From Gymnorhina tibicen (taxonomy: Eukaryota > Chordata > Aves > Passeriformes > Artamidae), in NCBI GenBank assembly GCA_013399875.1, contig VXAZ01009688.1, positions 832,437 through 896,436 of the forward strand: 64,000 nt of DNA. Reading direction: 5' to 3'. Shown in pieces: positions 11,001-20,786 of this stretch. The notes beneath the pieces were generated by a model. The model was not told where the DNA came from. It worked only from the letters and a program-made list of their open reading frames with translations, and did no database searches. Positions within the stretch are counted from its first letter, which is position 1, and each line of letters starts with the position of its first letter. The position numbers were made by a program, and so were the translations under genes.

Positions 11001-14000
11001 TAAAATGTGGCTTCTGCTCAAAACTGGGCTAGTATTGAATTTAAGTCTTGTTGTCCATAGCCTTGTGTAGCTGACAACTGAAAATCTCCTAGGATAAAGG
11101 TTCCATCATCTCTCTGAGCCCCTGTTCCAGTGCTTAACCATGACAGTGGGAAGAACTCTCCTCATGTCCCTAATGATTTTAGCATGAAGTCTCCTGTTCC
11201 TTCCTCCCCACAGTTCTCTCATCTTTCATACAGTCTAGCTAGATCTATCCTGTCCTCTGAGTGTTTCCCAGATCTGTGAGCACACCTTAGTCCCATCATG
11301 GTTGTCCTTGGCCTATTTTCTTTGGTTTATTTTGTCTGAGGCTTTAAACTCTTCCACAATAACATGGTCCAGGAGTACCAGCCAGGAGAGAAGATTGACT
11401 CAGAGTGCAGTAGTTTCAGAGTTTCTTGGGAAGAAGTTAGTGCTTTGTTTTGTCAAGCTGGGTGCACATTAAAGTTGTGAAAGCTGCATGATTAGGCTGC
11501 AGTGGGACTGTAATTATAGTTGGTATTAAGACTTACCACACTGGAAGCAACAAATTATTGTGCAACTAACGCCAGATACTTCAAAAATAGATATGAAGTT
11601 TCTACCAGAGCATAATTACATTATGAGGGACCCCACTTTCTCATCCATGTGTTTCTTAATATATAACCCAACCATAAATATTAATATCTTTTGTAACTCA
11701 GACTAACATCAGTTCACACAAATATATGGACTTTTAAACAAAACTAAGTCTGTTTCCTGGTGGAAATGCAAATTGGTAACTGATTTCAAGTTGCTTCTAC
11801 TATGCAAAAGTTTTACATCCCAACACATCAATAGAGGAATCACCTAAGGAGTGATTGCATAGTACCTTTCACAGTTTCATTCAGCAATCACAGTGATTGC
11901 TTAAAGCATGGAAAGGAAAATATGACACTGAAAGAAGGAAAAAGCATATGGATTATCATGAGATAAACTTGTTTCTTCTACAAATGTGTAGCCTTGCAGC
12001 TCTTCTACTCCTCAGCAGGAGACGATGGCTGATCTCCCTAGCGGGAGTCTCCTGTGGACCCAGAGGGAAATTGCTAATGCCACAAACAGTTTCAGTGACA
12101 AGAACAGAATCTGTGAAGGTACTTTTGCAGACGTCTACAAAGGTCAGAGGAACAACATGGTGTATGTCATCAAAAGACTCAAAGAGGCAAGTACTGGCAC
12201 CTTTTTCTAGAAGAGGGTATGCTATTAGCGTCTCTTTCCCATTAGCAGTTGTTTAATATTGTGTGGGCAAGGAACCAGAATAGCTACACAAGAGGAGAGG
12301 TGAAAATGAAATGATGTAAATAAGTAAACCTAGATTCAGGAAACACACACGATGGATACTTTACTCGTGTGAGTAGTTCCATTAACTCTGTACATAGTAG
12401 TAGCCTGCAGTATAGCTGCCTGCATTGATGATTGGATCGGGGGTGTCTTTACACTAGTTTTTGTTCTAATTCTCAATTAATTATTCCCTTTGACTTAACT
12501 TTGCCATCAGTGGTACTTGCCTGTTTCCTACACCAGCTTGTCATCTAGACACTACCAGATCTGTCTAAATGCAAAGTCCTAGTAATTACTAATGACATTC
12601 TCTTGCATGTTTTCATTTTTCAGCTGGAATGCACAAGCCCAAATTCCACCCAGAGGTTCTTTCATACAGAAGTGCAGATTTGCTTTCGGTGAGTGGTTGG
12701 CTTTCAGAGGCAGTGATGCATGTCCTGCTCATGGCCTGCTGCTGGGTGTTCCATCGACACTAGGGTGTCTGCTCCAGGCACTGTTCTGGGCTGGGGACAA
12801 AGGGTCGTGTGCTGCCTGTGCAGGAGGTCTGGGCAAGCAGCAGAGCGCCCAGGGCTACTGCTGGTCCTGGCTGAGCTGGCACAGCCACTCTGCAGCCTTG
12901 GGATGGGGAGGACACAGTGCCCCCTTGTACCCCTGCTGCAATGTGATTGGCTCTTGCTCAGCCAGCCTTCTGCCATCTCCTGCCCGGGACCGTGTTGTGC
13001 CTCCACCCGTGCTTCTAGCTGCAGCACACCGTTCCAGTTGCCTTGAATTTAGGAACTTATTCCAGCTCAGGAATGTATTTTTCTGTGTTACTCTTACATC
13101 ATTTGCAAATCACTGCTGATCTGTGCCTGCAGGTGTTGTCACATAAACATTCTGCAGCTGCTGGGGTTCTCGGTGGAAACTGGATTGCACTGTCTGATAT
13201 ATCCATACCTGCCCAATGGCTCCCTGCAAAACAAGCTTCAGTGCCACGTAAGCAATAATCTGGGTCTGCCATCTACTTGGTGATTGCAAGTCCTCTTCTG
13301 GAATTGCAGGAAAAACAATTGCATCTCTTTGATTTCTGAGAAACAGCAGAAAAAAAAGATGCCCAAGTGCCTTGGCTGCAAGCACCAGAAAGGCAGCAGC
13401 TCTTCTCCTGGAGTTTGATTGGGACTCAGGCTAAGCCTTTGGTTTACTGAACCACCAATGTCTTACAGTGTTTTATTCCAAAAAATTACCAATTTTTCCT
13501 CCTTTCCTTGCAGGATGATTCTGCTCCACTGACCTGGGAGATGCGAATTAACATTTCTATAGGAGTCATCAGAGCAGTGGAGTATTTGCATAATTCTGGA
13601 ATTCTTCATGGGAATATCAAGAGGTGAGGGCTTTGGCATATCAGCACTTCCTTGGTCACCTGGTAATTCAAGGATTTCTTTAACAATCATGGCTAAAGTT
13701 TATGCAGTTTGGAAATCCATTTGCAGTATTTTCTGCTGTCCCTTGTTCTGTAGGGCCTTTGCCATTTTTTGTTTAACCTGTCTCTCTTTCCTAAATGATG
13801 GAAGTATATTCTTTTGAAGTAATTTTTGAGTGCTTGTTTTTCCCCTTCTTGCTTTCTAACATTCTTAATCGTTTGAGTCCTATGCAGCAGGCCAAATGCT
13901 GGACACTTCCAGTGCCTAATTCTTTGCCTCAAGATAAAGTAATGCTTTGACCAATATTGTTATTTGTCTGTCATTATCACAGCTCAAATGTCTTGTTGGA

Positions 14001-17000
14001 TGAAAACTTTACACCAAAGCTTGGGCATTCTGGCCTGCGATTGCATTCTTCTGATAAAAAATCAGAATATGCCATGATGAAAACCAAAGTCCTACAAGCA
14101 TCTCTTACTTACCTGCCAGAAGATTTCGTCAGACATGGGCAGTTAACAGAAAAAGTGGATATATTCAGCTGTGGTGTGGTACGTTGCCTTTTTCCCATGC
14201 TCTGTTGCATTTTTTGGTGCTTCTAGACAAGAAATTGAACATAAGAACAAGTACCTCATATGGTTGTTTTGCTGGCAATTTCATATTATAGTTGCTGGCT
14301 CTATAATCTGTTGACTATATCTCAGTTTGTGGCAAAATGAGGTGAATCTTTCAAATAAGGGAAACAAAAGCGTTTCTTATTATAAATAAAATATTGCTGC
14401 TGATGGCTCAAAAATTCTTGCAGACTCACCACAAGAGTGAGTTCACTTGTAATTTCAGCTAAAATAATCGATGGTCTATGATCTCACCCATCTCCAGGTG
14501 TTTCCATTTAAGCAGGAAGTTACTCTGTTCAGTGTGATTTCTTATCTACATTTAGCTTTACTTTCTTCTTATCTTTTGTTTCAGCAATATCTATTGTACT
14601 ATAAAATCTGGACTTGGCTCTGGAGGTAGATCTAAAGTCTCATAAATGCCCTAAGATGGCATTGTTGAGCCATCTGAAGCAAAAATATGTCAAAATGCAT
14701 TGAAAGTTCAATATTTCTTTAGTTAAAAACTTATTTTTTAAAATTATAGTTAATTCTGAGCAAATGGTTTTATCTTTCAAATTCACTTTCTAGGTCTTAG
14801 CAGAGATACTGACAGGGATTAAGGCACTGGATGAAGACAGACACCCGATTTACCTGGTAAGAAAAAGCAGCAGTAGTGAACACCAATAGGAATGAATGGG
14901 GTTGCTGTCATAAAAAATAATTTTAATTTTATTTAAATACAATTTGATACTTCTGTCTGCTGTACATGCCCTGCAGAAGGGATGTTTAGGAGCCATATCC
15001 TGGTTCCATTAATGTCATGGTCTGCCTGCCATTAGAACAGAAGCACAGTAGATATTCCCATTTCACATACCACACTCATGAGTGCTGGCCTGAATTGTAT
15101 TAGGAGAGACTCCAAAATAAATATTTAAGAGACAAGGCTTCGTGCTGAAATGCTGCTGCATGTTTTCTGTGTGCCAGGAAGAGGTGGTATGAGCCACAGT
15201 GAGTGGGGAAACCTGGGTAGGCAGGAACTGCAGATGCTCATCATCATGTTTATCAGATGTTTGTCTTGTGCTCATGCCTGGAACTGATATCCCTGCCAGT
15301 TTCCCAAGCTGAGGTTAGAGCTATACAAACCACTTTCACAAGCAATCAGAACAGCCAAACTCACTGGATGCATTAAAACCATCTGTAGAAAGCAGTCTCC
15401 ACCTGCATTTCTTCTGTGGGATGTGCTCCTGATTTCTCGTCTGCCTGAAGCCTTGCAGGGGAGAACAACAGTATTCTCATTATTTGCAAGCAATTCAGAA
15501 GCGTTCAGAGGGGTTCAGAAAATCAAAGGTCCTGCATTCCTGATTTCTTTAACACGTTTTATAAAGGCCTGTGTAAGAATGCTGCTCTACACAGTGTTGG
15601 CACTTTTTCATTCCCGTATAAATGAGCACAAGCCAAGAAGAGCTGGCTCTGCTTTAGGGAATTTGACATTGCACACAGGCAGAGAAAGCCACAGGCCTTT
15701 TTGTCTCCTGTGAAAACAAACATTTCAGTCAGTTGCATGAACTTTATTAAAGCTTTTCAGTCTGTGAACCAGACATTGAGAAGTGCTAATGACAAATACA
15801 CAGCAATACTGATTCTCAGAGACTCAGACGAAAATAAATGCTTGTGTTCATTTTGCCTTCACTAATGCATCTCCTTCCTTTGAACAGAAAGATATGATTG
15901 CCGACGAAATTCAAACAGCAAAAGAAAGCTCACACTCCAAAGTAAAAAATTTGGAAAAACTGGCTGCCAAGGAAATCTGCTGCAAATACCTAGACAGAAA
16001 ACCAGGGCACTTGCTGGAAGAAGTGGCTGTTGATTTTGCATCAGCCATCTGCCTTTGCCTGAGAAAGAAAAGTTCAAACATAGCAGAGGTAATATTTAAA
16101 TACATGGCCAAGTCTCCTTGGCATCAAGGTGCAAAGCTACAACATTCATGTCTTGCTTATTTTTGTGAGTGTAGACATAAGAGAATATGTGTAAGCAGGG
16201 GTACAGGAATTATTATGCACTCACAGATTTGGTTGTTAAAAACAGGTACTTGAAATTATGGAAATGGCTGAGAACAAATTAAAAGAGCATTACATCTGTG
16301 GAAGCAGCACTTCTGGATTCTCCATGAACACTCCAGAAGAAACTGATGATGAGACAGCCAGTCTGAGCATGGATGTGCCTTCTGCAGTGGGGAATAAAGA
16401 GGAGAGCACCCAGGCAGCAATCCTGACCAGTGCCAGCCCCTGCGCCCCTTTCATGGGAGCTGTGGCACCCCACACGTATGGCAACTACGTGTCACAGGTC
16501 CCTTGCGAGTCAGATGAGTCCAGTAGTTTCATATGGAATCCTCCAGAAAAATCCACAGACGACTTACCTAGCCACAACTGTACCAATTCAGAAAAAGCGG
16601 CAGCCTGTGACTACAGCATCAAGCAGGAAAAGCCTGCCCATGGACTGCAGGAGAGAAGCGTGGCGTGCGCCAGAGGTGATGGCATCCTGGAGACAGCAGC
16701 TGCTGCACAGGGCACCTGTCCACAGGGAAACACAGACCTGGACTCTTCATGTGCTTCACAAGGTAAAAGTGCCCTGGTCTTACCATACTAGGGACAAATG
16801 ACTCTCTTCTTCAGAACTGCTTAGGTTCCTCTTCCTACTTTTAAACACATATCAGTAAATCTTTTCTCCTTGGTTATGAATTTACTAATAAATCTACAAA
16901 ACATTTAGCGGTTTTCTATCAGCTTTTTTTCCTAAGCCAGTTTTGTTGTTTGGTTGGTTGATTGCTTGCATTTTTTTTTTTAATTTAAAATTATCATCTA

Positions 17001-17178
17001 TTCCTTAGAAAATAGGTAGATTTTTTTCCCTCAGTATTTGTGCTTTTTTTGTTTTTCAGCCTTAGCCAGAGAGACATCTTGGAAAATACAGATAAATGAT
17101 CAAAAAAAGAAGCTCATGGAAAACATTTTGCTATATGAAGAAGACAAGCTAAACAGTTCTGAACTTTTTGAATCATAA
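4901..17178 (+). CDS. IRAK2: IRAK2, interleukin-1 receptor-associated kinase-like 2 (pseudokinase), complete
   Basis: Coding exons: 4901-5039, 6471-6650, 9599-9763, 10484-10590, 12016-12186, 12624-12688, 13133-13247, 13514-13623, 13983-14178, 14794-14856, 15888-16088, 16246-16762, 17060-17178. They sum to 715 aa (human 625). IRAK2 acts in the cytosol in the Myddosome, downstream of Toll-like and IL-1 receptors with MyD88, IRAK4 and TRAF6. Residues about 19-106 form the death domain, including SITRELMWWWGVR. Residues 107-200 are a Ser/Pro-rich linker. Residues about 205-504 are kinase-like. The glycine loop is CEGTFADVYKG and Lys250 is present, but the catalytic loop reads HGN (346-348) instead of HRD, and the DFG position reads GHS, so it is a pseudokinase like human IRAK2. 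The tail carries PEETDD (534-539), which fits the TRAF6-binding pattern PxExxD. The start at 4901 has the best Kozak context (GCCATGG). The in-frame ATG at 4853 is an alternative. Intron 5 has a GC donor. Confidence 0.95.
11095..11205 (-). mobile_element. Possible degraded CR1 LINE fragment in IRAK2 intron 4
   Basis: The + strand reads like the reverse complement of a CR1 3' region: a CTGTTCCAGTGCTTAACCA-type segment followed by AGAACTCTCCTCATGTCCC. This resembles the usual antisense CR1 text around the 'group/accept' portion, but with many mismatches. The assignment is from memory of the family consensus and is tentative. Confidence 0.35.
12187..12623 (+). other. GC-AG intron of IRAK2 (intron 5)
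   Basis: Exon 5 ends AAAGAG at 12186 and the intron begins GCAAGT at 12187, the classic strong context of a non-canonical GC donor. The acceptor is CAG at 12621-12623. Only this junction keeps the frame: KRLKE joins LECTSPNSTQRFFH, matching the IRAK2 family at the same place. The nearest GT (12191) would put the next exon out of frame. Confidence 0.85.
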
Positions 17179-19255
17179 ATTGGATGTATTTATTAGCAGT
17201 GGCCAGCTCAGAAGAAGAAATAAGGACTGTCTCCTCATTAGAAAGATGGTAAAAGTGTACCTTTCACGTAAGATTAGGTAGCAGATTTGGATCAGGAACA
17301 TTAGCCCTGACTGAAGGAAACAAAAGTACCACACGGAGAAGCAGCAGAAAATACTTGTTCTATAGCAGATTAAAGCACAGTCCCTCTCTGTACATAGAAA
17401 TGCCTTTTGCCTTTTCATCTCCAATGTGAAAAGGAATGGCAAACACAAGTGCCAAAATAATTTATGATTCATTTGCAGTGTGTTTCAGGAAGCTTCTGTT
17501 CGTCTCATTAAACCACAGCCCCAGGAGTTACAGAGCAAACACTGACCAGTGGCCAGGCAGCAACACCCTGTGTTGTTATCCCACTGCGTACAGCAGACAG
17601 GAATCCTCAGAGTCGTGGGGGAGGTTTGGGTCCACATACTCAAAAGCACTGCATTACCAGAGAGGGGGATTTTTATGCAAGTTCTCAGAATGTTGTAGAT
17701 GGCTTCATCTCAGATTGAATTGCGCTGACCACAGGTGTAAGTAAATAACTTCAGCCACATTCCTCTACTCTCTGAGCTTCTCTCCCACATACACGTGACG
17801 CCATTTAAGTCCAACCTTTCAGTTCACTGTTGGGAGCTCTAAGACCATGTTTAGTACTTCATAGGAGTACTTTTGGGAATTATTTTTTTCTAAGTGTCCT
17901 TTGCATGTTAATGTTTCTCATTGTGTTTCACATGGTAACTTGTATATTTTGGATTACAGAAAAGATTTTAATTTAAAATAGCTTTGTTTCTTTTATAGGA
18001 CACTTGGAATTTAATTTGTTGTATTTATTTTGGCAATGGGTCAAATATAAGCTAGTAAGGGGACTTGTTGATGGTTCCACTCTCATCAGGTGTTCTCAGA
18101 GGAACCCTTGTGGGTGTCCCTTGCCTCATCCAGCAGTAGGAGCCTCGGTCTCAGCCCCAGGGATCACATGCAAAATAGAAAATAGAAACTTGTGTGCTGG
18201 TGTATTTATGATCAAGTGAAACCCGCTTAAGAAAGTATCACTTTTGTTTTTATGATATTTATTATTTGTACTATTGCTAGTATATTCCACTTGTGTGCAG
18301 TCTAGGGAAACACAGGTTTATTATAAACCAAAAGAACTGTCAGAGTATGTAGCTCAGCTTACAGACAGGTGAGCTGTCTCCTGAGCACAGGGATCAGGGC
18401 CTGATGTGCAGAAATGGCTGCAATTCACAGTGCAGTTCAGGGACAAAAAAAAGTAATTATATGTAATTATTTTAATTGGAATTGTGTAATAGTATATTAT
18501 CCTAGCTTTACACAAAGGCGTCACACCTCTTTTTCTACAGTACCTAGTTCATTGTATGTATTATTATGAGCAAGTAAAAGTATTTTAACTAAAGACCTGA
18601 GTACTGGAATTATCTACACATTTCTCAAATTATTCTCTACACTAAAAACAGGTAAAATTCCTTAATTATAAGTGCCTTGGATACTGTCTATGTATTTACC
18701 AGTGTCAGTTTTTTTATTTTACCAGAATCAAATCAAGATAAGATTAGTACTGCCATAAGAAACATTGTATATTCAGACTAGTCAGTAACCGCTTAATTCT
18801 ACAGGAGATTTAATTGAGATACTTTATGTTGCTGAAAATGTAATATTCATTGTTTTTCATGGCTATATTCTGGGAGACCCATGGTAAAAACCTCATGTCT
18901 TCTCCAGAAAGGAATGCACATGGATACACTGCAGAGCTGAACGGGAAACATGAGAGTTTTAAACTGAGAAGTGTAATTTGTACGCAGTTGTGTTTCACAA
19001 AAGTGCTTTAGAGGTTTTGTTCTCCTGTAGTCACCAAATGGAATTGTTATTCTTTGCTTTGTACCCTCGTAGTTTTAAAATATTCTGAGGTGATATTGGT
19101 GGTCTTAGAGAGTAACCTAAATATTTAACGTAACATACAAAAGACATTGTGTGGTCTTACATTAACACTGTTACATAACTTGGCAATTCAGAAGCCAGTT
19201 TATGCATTACCATTTACTAATATCTTTGTGAATAAAAAACCTGAAAAATTCTTTT
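17179..19255 (+). other. IRAK2 3'UTR (probable extent)
   Basis: No coding sequence was recognised after the IRAK2 stop at 17176-17178. The AT-rich stretch contains several ATTTA pentamers (for example near 17187, 18022, 18257) and ends at the first clear AATAAA, 19231-19236. That gives a 3'UTR of about 2 kb. The extent is inferred, and cleavage could occur elsewhere. Confidence 0.5.
19231..19236 (+). terminator. Candidate IRAK2 polyadenylation signal
   Basis: AATAAA on the + strand, followed within 30 bases by T-rich sequence. It is the first canonical hexamer after the IRAK2 stop codon. Confidence 0.5.
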
Positions 19256-19499
19256 CTTTCTATCTTGCTTTTTCATGATTTATGGCACAGAAAACGTGTC
19301 TCATTCCACCCTATTTGGGCAAATCTGTGTTTGCAAGGACGCAGCTCAAAGTCTCTTTGCTCTTAGTAGTATTTATTAGTACAAACATGTTTACTCAGTC
19401 TTCATTCACTAATAAATAGCTGATTTTTTTTTCCTTTCTGATGTCTCCAGAGAAAACTTTCACGGTAAAATTACTTACAAAGATTTCTGAGGTAGGTAC

Positions 19500-19730
19500 A
19501 GGCGGGCCGGGCTGAGGGGAGCGGGCGCGGCGCCCTTCCCGCCCTTTCCGCCACACCCAATCACCGCCGCCGCCGCCGCCGCCGCCGCCCAATCAGCGCC
19601 AAGGCCCCGGCGCGGGGCGGGGCTGTGCCCTGAGGGCTGCGCGCGGGCGGCACTGTAAATAAACGTGCGGCTGTCGCTTTGCCAGCGCTTCTCATGGAAC
19701 ACCGCCTGACGTCGGTTTTAAAAATAACTT
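19500..19730 (+). promoter_or_regulatory. Isolated CpG-rich promoter-like block between IRAK2 and SEC13
   Basis: A sharply bounded GC/CpG-rich block sits between the 3' ends of two convergent genes. On the + strand, in order, it has CCAAT boxes at 19557-19561 and 19589-19593, a GC box (GGGGCGGGG) at 19614-19622, a TATA-like TAAATAAA near 19655-19662, and a CRE-like TGACGTCG at 19707-19714. The spacing fits a rightward start near 19685. On the - strand a possible exon could end at a GTAAGT donor near 19480. No protein-coding gene that it could serve was recognised. Confidence 0.6.
19564..19589 (+). repeat. (CCG)n trinucleotide repeat
   Basis: About eight to nine uninterrupted CCG units lie between the two CCAAT boxes of the isolated CpG block. 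The poly-Gly, poly-Ala and poly-Arg runs in open frames here come from this repeat. Confidence 0.9.
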
Positions 19731-20056
19731 CAACGTGCGCGGATGGGTTCACGACCTTCTTTCTTCCCTTATGACGAGTAAAGTTGTAAGAGCAGAAAAC
19801 GGAAGCTGGCACTGCGTACGTTCTCCCCGGGAATTGCCAAGACTAAAGGAAGAGCCATGGCTTTGTAAAGCCTAGTCTCGTGATGTACCATTACAGGAAG
19901 AAAAACCCCACCAAAAAACCCAAGCTCTTGCAAAGCGAATTCCATGGATGGGAAGACGTGACTGTGGCTTGGCTGAAGACAGACTGTAGACTGCCTTGAT
20001 CATGTCCCTGTGAAAAGATTATTCAGTACAGCACACCAGGTTTTAACCAATAGGAC

Positions 20057-20062
20057 TTTATT
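20057..20062 (-). terminator. Candidate SEC13 polyadenylation signal
   Basis: TTTATT on the + strand is AATAAA on the - strand. It lies about 725 bases downstream of the SEC13 stop. A second copy lies near 20153. Confidence 0.55.
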
Positions 20063-20786
20063 CTGTTGGTATCTCAACAAAAAAAATCCAAACAACTGAG
20101 GTACAGTACAGAAGTGTGACTAAAAAAAATAAACCTTCAAACCATGGTTTGATTTATTGATGTTGGTTAAATAACCAAGTTTGAAATTATTGTAAAGCAG
20201 AAGACGTATGCATTCCACTACTCCTTTTCATCTTCAAGAAAGCAAAGAGACTTTCATGTGGCCAAGCACATTATTTTCAGAAAGACACAAGTACAACGTC
20301 ACTGTTACCAGCAGGGCTAGCTAGCACACTACCAGCTAACCCGAGAACTCCACCAGCCCTTTCCCTCACTTGAAACAAAAGTTCAGGCCTTTGAGGGCAC
20401 AGAGTATTTGTCCCCTTACATAAAGGAGTTCACACCTCATCGTTTTAACAGCTTCCCCCTGTTCAAGTGCTTGAACTCTGACCACAGCACATCCAAATTT
20501 GACCCCTGAACCAGAAAAGCAGGGAATAATTCTTACAGCATCAAGGAGTAGTATCAGGCACAGTACTTAGCTATACTATTTACTTTAAATTTAAGGGAAT
20601 GTCAATTAAGGCTGATTATCAGCATATTGTAGCCTCCCAGTAATAGTTTTAGAGTGCTCATAAAATTGAATAATTGTTTCCCATGTTCATGTCCAGTTTA
20701 GATAAAATCAGTTCTCATCCAGCTAAAGACACATTGCAAATGAGGGACAGTGACCACTTGTTGCAGTTGGAGTATTCCGCTGTGCA

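Larger units (their letters stand above)
5040..17059 (+). other. IRAK2 introns
   Basis: The 12 introns are the gaps between the listed exons. The largest are 5040-6470, 6651-9598, 10591-12015 and 14857-15887. Apart from a possible degraded CR1 fragment near 11.1 kb and two short similar segments (9998-10061 and 11240-11301), I see only unique AT-rich sequence. I recognise no other gene, RNA gene or large repeat in them. Open frames such as 9887-10342 are not supported. Confidence 0.6.

Noticed and set aside
17776..17802. A short frame reading LSFSPTYT, resembling the ghrelin core SSFLSPTY, in the IRAK2-SEC13 interval
   Set aside because: The match is only about seven residues, lacks the Leu, is followed at once by a stop codon and has no signal peptide exon or splice sites. 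Chance is the simpler explanation.
19395..19812. Open frames with poly-Gly, poly-Ala or poly-Arg on the - strand
   Set aside because: They arise from the (CCG)n repeat and GC-rich DNA. No family resemblance was seen.
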